Shown one piece after another: positions 56,279 to 64,000 of a DNA stretch of 64,000 bases (positions are counted from its first letter, which is position 1; each line of letters opens with the position of its first letter). This stretch comes from Leptospira inadai serovar Lyme str. 10 (GTDB lineage: Bacteria > Spirochaetota > Leptospiria > Leptospirales > Leptospiraceae), in assembly GCF_000243675.2 (NCBI RefSeq), contig NZ_AHMM02000006.1, positions 248,001 to 312,000 on the forward strand, in the 5' to 3' direction. The notes below the pieces were generated by a model. It was given only the letters and a program-made list of their open reading frames with translations. It did not search any database and was not told where the DNA came from. Position numbers and translations under genes: made by a program.

Positions 56279-57211
56279 ATGGGAATACTGCGTCGGCTCT
56301 TTTTGATTTTACTGACATTTTCGACTATTGTGCCGATTTCGGCCCAAACCCTTTGGGATAATCTGAATTCGATGGTACCTGAAGGAAGCGGATTCGTGTA
56401 TAGCTTCGATCCGAATAAGAAAACCGAAGCGTTCGATAAGACGGCGTTTTTTCTTTCCGATTACCTTTATCGGGATCTTTTTTATATTACGGATTTGGAT
56501 AGGAGAATCGAGGACAATTATAAATTCAAAATCATCTCCGCCGTACTGCATAATTTAACCGAAGACAATCCTCAAGTTCTGATATATAAGAATTATATTG
56601 CCGGTAAATCGCTGAACGTGGCTATCCGATTGGTTACGAATAAGGAAAAACCGACCGAAAAAGCGATTCTCTTTATGACGAACCTCATGCAGGGCGGAAA
56701 GTTGGCGGAAACTTCCGAGCAGCTAGACGAATCTTTTGGACGAATTTTCGTACTTACTCCTTCCGGTAAGCTGGTTCAATTGAATGATTTTGAAGATAAG
56801 AAGAAAGACGAGAAACTGGATCGAAATCAAAGAGCGGATGCGTATCTTTTCGACGAAAAGTTGGAGAATGATCAGAATATTCTCCCGCTCCTGACCGAAC
56901 ACTTAAAGGAAGAAAAGGACCCTTATCGCTTCTTTGTGGGACATGTTACCATGGCCCAGTATTATCTATCCGTAAATAAATTCGAGGATGCGAAGAACTG
57001 GATCGGAAAGGCCGAAAAGCTTCGCATGCAGGCGAAAGAAGGCGATATGAGCTGGGATGCGCCTCTTCGGCTTGTAACATTCAATTACAATTATCTAAAG
57101 TTATTTGAAAAAGACGGAAATCAGACGCCCGACGGTGATAAGAGCGAGTCGGCCGAAAATTCCAAATCTTCCCAGAAATCAAAAAAGAAAAGTAAAAAAG
57201 ACAATCAGTAA
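56279..57211 (+). CDS. Exported hypothetical protein, 310 aa
   Basis: The signal peptide (RLFLILLTFSTIVPISAQ, cleavage about residue 23) is followed by ~240 residues of mixed helices with a TPR-like part near 220-270 (MAQYYLSVNKFEDAKNWIGKAEKL) and a lysine/serine-rich C-terminus (SSQKSKKKSKK). The family is not recognised. A terminator-like hairpin lies 126 nt after the stop. Confidence 0.7.
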   Translation: MGILRRLFLILLTFSTIVPISAQTLWDNLNSMVPEGSGFVYSFDPNKKTEAFDKTAFFLSDYLYRDLFYITDLDRRIEDNYKFKIISAVLHNLTEDNPQVLIYKNYIAGKSLNVAIRLVTNKEKPTEKAILFMTNLMQGGKLAETSEQLDESFGRIFVLTPSGKLVQLNDFEDKKKDEKLDRNQRADAYLFDEKLENDQNILPLLTEHLKEEKDPYRFFVGHVTMAQYYLSVNKFEDAKNWIGKAEKLRMQAKEGDMSWDAPLRLVTFNYNYLKLFEKDGNQTPDGDKSESAENSKSSQKSKKKSKKDNQ

Positions 57212-57336
57212 TCGCGTTAGAATAAAGGATGATCGCCTTTTTCTGGAATTCGACGTGATCTGAATTCCACTTAGGATCAATGAGGGAATTACGTAAAGAA
57301 TCGGAGGCTTGCAATAAGGACGCTTCAAATACCTCT

Positions 57337-57365
57337 TACTCTCTTGGGAGAGTATGCGAATTTTT
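57337..57365 (+). terminator. Terminator-like hairpin
   Basis: TACTCTC and GAGAGTA pair exactly with loop TTGG. After TGCGAA comes TTTTTC. The tail is six bases from the stem, so efficiency is uncertain. Confidence 0.5.
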
Positions 57366-57475
57366 CTTAATTCTTTTCGACTTTTTTTGGATTCTCAGAA
57401 TTAATTGAAACCGTTTCGCTTTGATATTCGGTTAAACTGACTTGCAGAATAAGTAACCTGTGGAAGTTTAGATGG

Positions 57476-58780
57476 ATGAATCGTATTAGACTTCTTTCTA
57501 TTCTAATCATGTTCTTATCGGTTCCCATTTTTCCTTGGGGATCTCATTATCTAATCATGGATCGTATTCTAGAGCACAAATCGGCTTCTTACGCAAATGA
57601 AGAAGTTCCTGTCGAAGAATTGGAAACGTTCGTCTCAACCGAAGCAAAAGGGCTTAAAGGAGTCTTTGACGACTACTTTACTTGGTTGAAGAATCGGGGT
57701 TCAAATCGATTTTTGAGTCATGAATTTAATGTAGACGCTGCCCGTAAATTTCCGTTGGCTGAATTCTTGCGTGCAGCAAGATTACGCCCAGCTCATAAAT
57801 TTTACTCGGTTCGAAGATTGCTTCCGGGCGAGACCGCCAAATATAATTTAGTAAATTCCTTTTTGGTATATCCTTATCTTGAAAAGAGAGAAATGGATCG
57901 GTATTCGTTCGAGAATATCAAGGCGCGGAAAGTAAGCATACGATCGATTTTAACTACTTTTGTCGACGAACCGGATTGGGGAATGGATCATGAACTTTGG
58001 AATGTTGCCGAATACGGATATGGAAAGCAACCGTTCGGGAAGCCGAAAGGAGAAAGCAGCAAGGCTCCGTTTCATATGTACTTTCAACACGAAAATTTCT
58101 TCGTTAGCAAATTCGCACCCGAAATGACCAATGGCAGCATGCTGCCCGACCGCGTGGAATTATTTCAAAGACTTTCCGAATTCGCAGGAAAGACGAATCA
58201 TCCTTTCTGGAAATATAGGTTCGCTGCCTGGGCTTCCCATTATGTTCAAGATATCGCGCAACCGTATCACTCCAGAGCGGTTCCTTCCGCCGGATATTAT
58301 TATTATTTAAAATATGCATCGGCTTCGAAGGAAAACAAGGTCAGGATAAAAAAGGAAACGACTCAGATCGTTGCTAATCGTCATTTTATTTACGAGGATT
58401 TTGTCGCGTACGGATTATATAAATCTTACACGGATAAGAATCCGATTTTTGAAAATTTGAAGTCGTATTTAACCGAGGGCGATGCATTTCTGAACGGCTT
58501 CGATTCGGCCGACAAGTTATTACAGGTAGTGGGAGCCAAGGCATCTAATCATTCGCCTGACATAGATTCAACTATAGTGACCGTATTCGGGAAAACCATT
58601 ACGATGGATTCGAATTACGATTTGGAGCATGACCCTCATTACGAAATTTCGGCTTTCATCCGCAATATCGATCTCGAAAAAGGAAATGAGCTCGTTAAAG
58701 AATCCGGAAAGGACTTTCAGACGACGGCCCAAGCTACTAGGTCCTTATTGAAATTATTAGGAGCTTATGGACCTCGATAG
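57476..58780 (+). CDS. Secreted zinc-dependent phospholipase C / P1-nuclease-like protein
   Basis: The signal peptide ends before WGSH, so the mature protein would start near Trp21 as in Bacillus cereus phospholipase C, with His24 as a further candidate ligand. The zinc site HYVQDIAQPYH (His255, Asp259, His265) and the following HFIYE (His303, Glu307) match the HxxxD-x5-H and HxxxE patterns of that enzyme family. It should hydrolyse phospholipids, or nucleic acids if P1-like, outside the cytoplasm. It has about 150 extra residues, so substrate preference is open. The start ATG is supported by position, not by a good ribosome binding site. Confidence 0.78.
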   Translation: MNRIRLLSILIMFLSVPIFPWGSHYLIMDRILEHKSASYANEEVPVEELETFVSTEAKGLKGVFDDYFTWLKNRGSNRFLSHEFNVDAARKFPLAEFLRAARLRPAHKFYSVRRLLPGETAKYNLVNSFLVYPYLEKREMDRYSFENIKARKVSIRSILTTFVDEPDWGMDHELWNVAEYGYGKQPFGKPKGESSKAPFHMYFQHENFFVSKFAPEMTNGSMLPDRVELFQRLSEFAGKTNHPFWKYRFAAWASHYVQDIAQPYHSRAVPSAGYYYYLKYASASKENKVRIKKETTQIVANRHFIYEDFVAYGLYKSYTDKNPIFENLKSYLTEGDAFLNGFDSADKLLQVVGAKASNHSPDIDSTIVTVFGKTITMDSNYDLEHDPHYEISAFIRNIDLEKGNELVKESGKDFQTTAQATRSLLKLLGAYGPR

Positions 58781-58798
58781 AGGTTTTGCCGATTACTC

Positions 58799-61108
58799 TT
58801 AAAAGGGAAGTCTTCCTTGATCATCGATAAGAGAATCGAAATCGTTAAAGGAAGAGAATTCGGACCAAACTTCCCTAAATGCGTTTACTAAAAGTTTGCG
58901 ATAGAATTTTTTATCGTAATGGATTTGTTTGTCGGAAAGTTGAAGTTCTTCTTCGGGAGTGTACCTGAGCCCTTTGGATTTCGAGGCTTGGTTCAGGACC
59001 AGATATTTGACTTTTTCTCCGGCCTGGACTTCCATTCCCAGTTCACGAAGTTTATGCAGGGATAGCGAAGTTGCGCTATCTACTTCGTATTCTTCCAAAT
59101 CTTTTGTAGTCGACCTTTTTATTAATAACTCCTTCCAGCCGACTTTTCCGTGTCTTAGCAAGAAATCATATTTAGAATAAATCGATAATATATCATTTTC
59201 TGAATGTTTTAAATCCAGGGTTGAGACTTTTGTGCGCATCCATTCCAGCATTTCGGTTTGAGCGGTTCGAATAAATATTGGAAGGTCCTTTCTTCGAGCG
59301 CAGATTCCTCTGAATTTCAATTTACCCGATTCGAATCTCCCTATATATCGGTTTGCAACCGGCATGTGGGGATCCTGAGAAGAGGGTGGAAAAGCCAGCC
59401 AAGTATAGATTCCGTCTACTTCGATTTTTACACTCGTTCGTTGAAAGATTTCCGAACAAAGATTTTCTAATTCCTCGGAAGTAAAAGGCGACGAATCTTC
59501 CTTACGGATAAAGATACTATCGGTAATTGCATGTATGAAAACGTAACCTCTTTCCTCGGTCGCTTCCTTGGCCGCTAACAATTTTTCTCTCGCAAAGGCA
59601 TTAACGCTTTCGTGGCTTTCCAAACGACCGAACTTGGCATTTCTATAGCCTAGATAACCGAACGAAGTAACCAGCATCCATTTTAAACTGGATTGTTTGG
59701 CGTCGTACTCGTCTCTCCTGTCGTCATTTTCGATTACTTTTCGTTTATAATAAGCCCTTCGATCCAAGACGTGTTTTAAGGCTTCGGAAACGATACCGAT
59801 TCTTTTATTACAAATATGATAACCGATACCGGGAACGATCGGAGTGCTGGGATCCGATTCGCAGCAGGAACAATTTACGCATTCGGGAGAAATATTATGT
59901 AATACCATTACGCTTGGATACATTTGCGCGAAGTCGAGTTGTGCAACGTTCTCGGCCGTTTTCCCGAAAGAAATATCGGGTTGAAAAACCAAGCCTCCTT
60001 TGTCGGCTTCTAATAATTGGAGCGCTGTTTTCGGAGATTCGACGGCACTTTTTTGCCAAGGAACAAGATATCCTCTTCGTAATGCCACGTCCGTTTCTAT
60101 ATAAGTTAAGGCTTTACCCGTAGAAGCTCTCGCCATTCTTTGAATCGGTAATCTGGATAATCTGGCCAATTCCACGATTCCGGCCAAGTAGGCTTCCTTG
60201 TAAACGAAACTGTTGGAGGAATCTATATGCCATCTTCCGAATAAAGGATAGGAAGGTGCTCGAAAAACTATATTGCCATAGGTGAAGTAACTGGTTCCTT
60301 TTGTGGTAATATGCCGACGAATGGGGGCCGTCTTGTCCCTATCAAAACAGGGAAGAAAACCGACTTTTTGCGCATAAGAGAATAGCTTAGGAAAAATGAC
60401 ATGGTCTCCGTAAGAGGAAAAAATAATATCGGGATCTTCTTTTTGAAGGATCGAGTCTATCTTGATTAGGAGTTCCCTGGGATTTTCCTCGGCGAGTCTA
60501 TAGGAATGTTCGTCCGTTTGCAGAATCAGCGGATTATTTTGAAACCCTATCCTATGACTTTTCTCCAATCTCATATAAATGGATTTAAATTCCGGAATTT
60601 TATAATCCATATCGGGAACCGAAGAACGGGATTTTATCTTCCTAATTTGCCTTCCGCTATCGGAGAGGATATAGCTCAATTTTACTTCGCATAGCGGGAA
60701 TAGGCCTTTGCGAAACATATAGCTCGTGGGAACATCTATATCGGAATGGTAGATATCGAATTTTCCATAAAGTGCATATAACTTTTTTGTAATTCTTGAT
60801 AGAATCGAAGGGCGAGAGATGACTAATTTTAAAACAGGAACGGTCCGATTTTCGTAGAAAAGAGTTCGCTCTTCGTACTGAGGATGATCGCCCAATGCAT
60901 CCAGTTCATAGAGTCTTCGAACCAACTTTTTAAGTATTCCTTCGTCTCCTCTCGCATAAATGATCGGTTGATAGGAATCGAAGAATAGAAGCGATTCTCC
61001 CGTATATGTTTTTATCCAGAGATAGATTTTATCTTCGGTATGATATACGTCGAATAAATAACCTTTCGCGAATTGGGATCGCTTAGGAAGCATCTCCCGC
61101 GTTCCCAT
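58799..61108 (-). CDS. Family B DNA polymerase with apparently dead exonuclease domain
   Basis: The 769 residues hold an N-terminal domain, a former 3'-5' exonuclease domain and a polymerase domain. Motif A is LDFAQMYPS (Asp392), motif B is KWMLVTSFGYLG (Lys476, with Thr in place of the usual Asn) and motif C is HAITDSIF (Asp530, the first Asp of DTD replaced by Ile). The metal-binding Asp of motifs A and C are kept. At the Exo I site the sequence reads YMRLE instead of xxDIE (~178-182), and at Exo II SYGDHVIFP instead of NGDxFD (~232-240), so proofreading should be lost. Its start overlaps the 91-aa gene by 26 nt. It is the last gene of a three-gene operon. Confidence 0.85.
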   Translation of the reverse strand: MGTREMLPKRSQFAKGYLFDVYHTEDKIYLWIKTYTGESLLFFDSYQPIIYARGDEGILKKLVRRLYELDALGDHPQYEERTLFYENRTVPVLKLVISRPSILSRITKKLYALYGKFDIYHSDIDVPTSYMFRKGLFPLCEVKLSYILSDSGRQIRKIKSRSSVPDMDYKIPEFKSIYMRLEKSHRIGFQNNPLILQTDEHSYRLAEENPRELLIKIDSILQKEDPDIIFSSYGDHVIFPKLFSYAQKVGFLPCFDRDKTAPIRRHITTKGTSYFTYGNIVFRAPSYPLFGRWHIDSSNSFVYKEAYLAGIVELARLSRLPIQRMARASTGKALTYIETDVALRRGYLVPWQKSAVESPKTALQLLEADKGGLVFQPDISFGKTAENVAQLDFAQMYPSVMVLHNISPECVNCSCCESDPSTPIVPGIGYHICNKRIGIVSEALKHVLDRRAYYKRKVIENDDRRDEYDAKQSSLKWMLVTSFGYLGYRNAKFGRLESHESVNAFAREKLLAAKEATEERGYVFIHAITDSIFIRKEDSSPFTSEELENLCSEIFQRTSVKIEVDGIYTWLAFPPSSQDPHMPVANRYIGRFESGKLKFRGICARRKDLPIFIRTAQTEMLEWMRTKVSTLDLKHSENDILSIYSKYDFLLRHGKVGWKELLIKRSTTKDLEEYEVDSATSLSLHKLRELGMEVQAGEKVKYLVLNQASKSKGLRYTPEEELQLSDKQIHYDKKFYRKLLVNAFREVWSEFSSFNDFDSLIDDQGRLPF

Positions 61109-61358
61109 TCTTCAATTTCTCGATTTCTCTTTTTAAGAGAGACGTTTCCTTTTTTAGATCTATGACCATCGTAAGTAACATGGAATCGATCGGATAAGGA
61201 GACGAGGCCATAACACCGGCTTGCACTTGCATTTTGGCGATCCGAATGAGCTCATCAAAAATCGTCTGGTCCGGCCTTCGTAAGCCTCTTCTGAATTCGT
61301 TCAAACTGGATTCCACTTGCTGCATTTGCCTGGAGTAGGGGATGACTGTTCTTCCCAT
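61083..61358 (-). CDS. Small helical protein of the polymerase operon, 91 aa
   Basis: The protein begins MGRTVIPYSRQMQQVESSLNEF; the middle is FRRGLRRPDQTIFDELIRIAKMQVQAG and the end a coiled-coil (LKKETSLLKREIEKLK). I have a memory of similar MGRTxP-starting proteins near archaeal-type PolB2 genes, but cannot check it. GAGGAATAAAT precedes the ATG, which lies 2 nt after the stop of the RecA-like gene; the 3' end overlaps the polymerase gene. It is probably a subunit or adaptor of the polymerase. Confidence 0.7.
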   Translation of the reverse strand: MGRTVIPYSRQMQQVESSLNEFRRGLRRPDQTIFDELIRIAKMQVQAGVMASSPYPIDSMLLTMVIDLKKETSLLKREIEKLKNGNAGDAS

Positions 61359-61360
61359 AT

Positions 61361-62005
61361 TTATTCCTCTTCATCGTTTTTTAAAGGTGCACTTAGCGTT
61401 CTATCCGAATGCAAGAAGCCTTTTCTTGTCTTTAAATAGGAGTGACCGCTTTCTATTTTGAGTTCCCAGAGATCGTCGGCTGTCGCTATAAGTTTAGGAA
61501 AAAAACGTTGGAATGTGGGATGGGAATACCCTAAAGATTCGATCACTAGGACGGGTAATTCCTTGTCCCTGAGGAGCTCCAGAACCAAATGCATTTTATC
61601 CAATAAGTAACGTCCTTCCTCTTCCTGTACGTCCCCGTCGAAGAATTGTTTACATGGTGCTAAAAGAAAATAAATAGTGTCCTCTCTTCGGTTTCTCACA
61701 ATCGATAATAATGAATCCAAAATCTGATACGGTGTAAAGGCACGTTGGATTAAAATATTTTGTAGGAGCTCCTCCGGTGGAACTCGATCCCTCCGTGTTT
61801 CCGCAGTAATCGTAAACGGGTTGAATCGTATCGCACAGTCCAAGTTAAAGACCTTAAATCCGGAAGCCGCAAATGCATATTCCCAGCGCAATGCTAGGCG
61901 ATAAATACCTTCCCGGCCCATAAGCATACCGATTCCCTTACGATCCCAACCCAGGATAGGGCGATATAAATCGGTAGCAAAATCTCGGAGAGAATCTATA
62001 TGCAT
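61361..62005 (-). CDS. RecA-superfamily protein with degenerate nucleotide-binding site
   Basis: The 214 residues follow the RecA/RadA core: a strand with FKVFNLDCAIRFNPFTITAE, then LLQNILIQRAFTPYQILDSLLSIV, a Walker-B-position strand TIYFLLAPCKQF, and LVIESLGYS. At the Walker A position the sequence is LMGREGIYRLAL, with no GK[ST]; at Walker B no Asp is present. ATP hydrolysis is therefore unlikely. It resembles ImuA-type accessory proteins in idea. It is the first gene of the operon; the upstream sequence is AT-rich. Confidence 0.7.
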   Translation of the reverse strand: MHIDSLRDFATDLYRPILGWDRKGIGMLMGREGIYRLALRWEYAFAASGFKVFNLDCAIRFNPFTITAETRRDRVPPEELLQNILIQRAFTPYQILDSLLSIVRNRREDTIYFLLAPCKQFFDGDVQEEEGRYLLDKMHLVLELLRDKELPVLVIESLGYSHPTFQRFFPKLIATADDLWELKIESGHSYLKTRKGFLHSDRTLSAPLKNDEEE

Positions 62006-62058
62006 ATATACTATATATATGATATCTATTTAAATGTAAAGTAAAAGATTTGGCATAT
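62006..62058 (-). promoter_or_regulatory. AT-rich promoter region of the polymerase operon
   Basis: About 30 bases of nearly pure A/T with alternating TATA runs lie directly before the RecA-like start codon, flanked by repeat C. I see no exact TTTG-N5-CAAA box, the SOS-box form I recall for Leptospira LexA, so SOS control is not supported here. Confidence 0.35.
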
Positions 62059-62389
62059 CAGAGGACAGAGGACAGAGGACAGAGGACAGAGGACAGAGGA
62101 CAGAGGACAGAGGACAGAGGACAGAGGACAGAGGACAGAGGACAGAGGACAGAGGACAGAGGACAGAGGACAGAGGACAGAGGACAGATAATTATTTCTA
62201 TTTCCCTGGCAACAATTTTTTCAAAAACGAATTATGTTGGAGTTCCTGTGCAGTAGATCTTTTCCTCTGCCGCTGCTGCCTTTACAATGTCGAGCAGCTT
62301 CTGTCTAGCGCGAGCGAAGCGAGCGCGTCTGACCTCTGTCTTCAGTCCTCTGAAAGCGAACGCCTCTGTCTTCCGTCCTCCGTCTTCCG
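62059..62389. repeat. Dispersed repeat copy C (array, core and inverted arms)
   Basis: The left arm is a perfect 7-bp tandem array. A core of about 100 bp follows, then CTTCTGTCTAGCG (shared with copy A) and GCGCGAGCGAAGCGAGCGCG. The right part, with CTGACCTCTGTC, CAGTCCTCTGA and CTTCCGTCCTCC, is roughly the inverted counterpart of the left array. No protein is encoded. The frame through the array is an artefact of the 7-bp period. Confidence 0.7.
62061..62188 (+). repeat. Perfect 7-bp tandem repeat (GAGGACA), about 18 copies
   Basis: GAGGACA is repeated without interruption for 128 bp. It is a candidate variable-number tandem repeat. It lies 56 bp upstream of the polymerase operon start codon. 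Confidence 0.95.
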
Positions 62390-62433
62390 TTTATAGAATT
62401 CGATTAGAAATCCGGGTTTTCCCAAAGGTTGGT

Positions 62434-62985
62434 TTAGGTATTTTCGAGCGCATATACGATATAAGCGCGAAAATCTTCCAAACTGAATTCTTTCCTATTC
62501 GTAAGATAATTGATCATATAGCCGATCGTGGAAGAAGATAGATTTTTCACTTCGAATTCGGTATAGTTCGGCTTTAACGCGAGAATTACTTTCTTTGAAT
62601 TTTCGTAAAAGATCAGATTTACGAGATGAATGTTCCGGCGCTTCAATCTATGTATTTTGGGTTGAAGCATCAGATTCCAATAGAGTCTTAAATATTCTTC
62701 GTTTTCCTTTACCAGTTTTATGATCTGTCCGGCAAGGAATTCGATCAATTCTTTTCGATCGTCGGGAGAGGTAAGATTCTCGGGAAGATACTTTTTTAGA
62801 ATTTTATCATGCGATTGAATGATACCTACTAGAATGGATTCTTTGGATTCGAAATACCGGTACGCTAAGCCTAACGATAATCCGGCGCGTTGCGCGATTT
62901 GCCGCATCGTAGTGCCATGATATCCCTGCTCCGAAAAAAGCCTAAGAGATGTTTTTAGGATTAGGTCTCGCGTATCCTTCGCCAT
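62434..62985 (-). CDS. TetR/AcrR family regulator
   Basis: This is a 183-residue regulator with an N-terminal HTH (residues ~8-52: ILKTSLRLFSEQGYHGTTMRQIAQRAGLSLGLAYRYFESKESIL) and a ligand domain. It starts 3 nt after the stop codon of the aldolase-like gene, so the two are in one operon and the regulator may respond to its product or substrate. No operator was found next to it because the promoter lies upstream of the aldolase gene. Confidence 0.88.
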   Translation of the reverse strand: MAKDTRDLILKTSLRLFSEQGYHGTTMRQIAQRAGLSLGLAYRYFESKESILVGIIQSHDKILKKYLPENLTSPDDRKELIEFLAGQIIKLVKENEEYLRLYWNLMLQPKIHRLKRRNIHLVNLIFYENSKKVILALKPNYTEFEVKNLSSSTIGYMINYLTNRKEFSLEDFRAYIVYALENT

Positions 62986-62988
62986 TTT

Positions 62989-63792
62989 TTAGCGGATGGA
63001 ATAAAGAACCTTGCGAGATCCAATTCTTTCACGGTTTGTTTCCATGCGATTCTTATATGCGAACGCTTTTTCCGGTTTTAAAATCGAAAGAAGATCATAA
63101 AGTTCGATTTCGAACTGAAGCATAGCTTCCGCCACTTCTTCGGCCCCTTTCTCTACGGACCGTTTGGCATCCACGCATACGTGTCTGGAGTTTATTTTAT
63201 CGGGTCCGATTTCTTCGGCAATTTTTCGGAAATTCTGTTTCGTAATCGTTCCGCCGACGGAGGTTTTTTTACCGCGATCCTTGGAAATCGCCACGATCGT
63301 TTTGGTGACTTTCATGACTTCCTCGTCATCGGGAATCAGGCCCATGGAAGCGGATAAATCGGATCGAGCCGCGGTCACCTGATCCAGTTCTTCGAAGGAT
63401 TTTGAATCCACAATTTCCAGGAGATTCTTATACCCGGTAATCGTTTCCAGATTCATGGCTTTGGATACTTTTCGAAACGTAACAGGGGGAAGCATACTTC
63501 TGAGAGTGGAGATGAAGTTTTTGAGGGCGTAGGCCGATTCGATCATCGGAGCCGAAATACCTTCGATTTCCTCTTTTACGAGCATTCGGATATCCGTCCT
63601 CGCTTCCGGTCCCCCGATTTTGACCGTTACCGGCGCCACGTCTTTGGCAACCAGGTGGAGAATCCTGATTTCCTCGGCGTCCATATCCTCGGTTTCCGTT
63701 CCGCCTTTTAAGCCGACGATAGGATAGGTCGTCGTCAAAGAAATAAGGTAGCGGCGAAGTTCGATGATTTTGCGGTCAATCTGCTCTTTCAC
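62989..63792 (-). CDS. HpcH/HpaI-type aldolase / citrate lyase family protein
   Basis: This is a 267-residue TIM-barrel. GGTETEDMDAEEIRIL, PVTVKIGGPEARTDI and GISAPMIESAYALKNFI are the beta strands carrying the metal/substrate site of the family. It would cleave or form a C-C bond in a 2-oxo acid or malyl/citramalyl-type ester. The N-terminal half lacks the usual long start and the C-terminal half is unusual (helical, FEIELYDLLSILKPEK). It is co-transcribed with a TetR gene and divergent from the membrane-protein start at 63879. Confidence 0.75.
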   Translation of the reverse strand: MKEQIDRKIIELRRYLISLTTTYPIVGLKGGTETEDMDAEEIRILHLVAKDVAPVTVKIGGPEARTDIRMLVKEEIEGISAPMIESAYALKNFISTLRSMLPPVTFRKVSKAMNLETITGYKNLLEIVDSKSFEELDQVTAARSDLSASMGLIPDDEEVMKVTKTIVAISKDRGKKTSVGGTITKQNFRKIAEEIGPDKINSRHVCVDAKRSVEKGAEEVAEAMLQFEIELYDLLSILKPEKAFAYKNRMETNRERIGSRKVLYSIR

Positions 63793-63878
63793 CTTTCTAG
63801 TATCGTCCTTTCTCTGAAAAGCGTAAGGATTTTTGGTGCGTGATTGACGGGAAATCCTAATCTCCTTTCCATAGACCT

Positions 63879-64000
63879 ATGAGCGAGCCCCAGGGCATTC
63901 CGTCTAAAAAAAGCCTAATATCAGGATTTGTGGAAGAAGAATCGATATCTTCCACTTTTTCATTCATCGTAATCGTAGTTTTGGTATTGGCATTTAAATC
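63879..64000 (+). CDS. N-terminus of a membrane protein, possibly signal peptidase I (truncated by window end)
   Basis: Forty codons are visible from an ATG: a charged ~25-residue leader (MSEPQGIPSKKSLISGFVEE) followed by a hydrophobic helix (FSFIVIVVLVLAFK) reaching the window edge. A charged tail plus one early helix ending in AF[KR]S is how bacterial signal peptidase I often starts, but the catalytic Ser/Lys are not in view. The ribosome binding site is weak. The identity is a guess. Confidence 0.45.
   Translation, partial: MSEPQGIPSKKSLISGFVEEESISSTFSFIVIVVLVLAFK

Noticed and set aside
62006..62058. LexA/SOS box upstream of the polymerase operon
   Set aside because: TTTGGCATATCAGA is only partly like TTTG-N5-CAAA, so SOS control is not supported by sequence.
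62061..62188. Possible CRISPR array
   Set aside because: The repeats are contiguous 7-mers with no spacers and no cas genes nearby.
62050..62256. Open frame of 68 codons with a repeating RTEDRGQ peptide
   Set aside because: It is produced by translating the 7-bp tandem array. There is no ribosome binding site, and the low-complexity repeat occurs in any frame.
63793..63878. Bidirectional promoter elements between the aldolase and membrane protein genes
   Set aside because: The gap is short and I see no clear -10/-35 pair or dyad to report.

Overview
The window looks like a chromosomal stretch of a Leptospira species (Spirochaetes), probably outside the classical pathogenic group. This is an inference from gene content: an alternative complex III operon, many lipoproteins with relaxed lipoboxes, SpoIIE/GGDEF-EAL-type signalling proteins, and a moderate GC content. 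No species assignment is possible from the sequence alone.

Layout. 1-7.9 kb: lipid metabolism and signalling, with a 5'-truncated carboxyl transferase, a long-chain acyl-CoA synthetase with a membrane insert, and a 1060-residue 7TM/HAMP/SpoIIE/TPR protein. 8.3-14.7 kb: an unknown protein, a sterol-desaturase-like hydroxylase, two paralogous acyl-CoA desaturases, and small proteins (nitrobindin-like, DUF2892, DUF1993). 15.3-23 kb: two paralogous 7TM proteins flanking an XRE regulator, an unknown overlapping gene pair, an ArsR/SRPBCC/membrane operon, and a 523-residue unknown. 23-32.7 kb: a cNMP-binding patatin phospholipase, a multi-sensor histidine kinase overlapping a REC-EAL phosphodiesterase, and a minus-strand rhodanese/pentahaem cytochrome/glycosyltransferase operon. 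33-38.3 kb: tRNA-Leu(CAA), a hotdog thioesterase, a proline-rich anchored protein, a composite repeat, and a broken IS4/Tn5-type element whose middle is replaced by a loxP-containing sequencing linker. 37.7-44.8 kb: peroxiredoxin, SufB, a TPR protein coupled to RlmN, a Cys-rich lipoprotein, an ArnT-like glycosyltransferase and a TetR regulator. 46.3-54.2 kb: actABCDEF (alternative complex III) plus a lipoprotein, closed by a terminator. 54.4-58.8 kb: exported proteins, including tandem paralogous lipoproteins and a zinc phospholipase C. 58.8-62 kb: a three-gene DNA-repair-like operon. 62-64 kb: a perfect 7-bp tandem array inside a dispersed repeat, a TetR/aldolase pair, and the start of a membrane protein.

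The most interesting unit is the minus-strand operon at 58799-62005: a RecA-fold protein that appears to have lost its nucleotide-binding motifs, a 91-residue protein, and a family B DNA polymerase that keeps its polymerase aspartates but appears to have lost its proofreading residues. By analogy with ImuA/ImuB/DnaE2 cassettes it could be a translesion or repair polymerase complex.

The most important caution is at 37201-37239. An exact loxP site embedded in what matches the 454 paired-end linker means the sequence across 36.9-37.5 kb is probably an assembly chimera.
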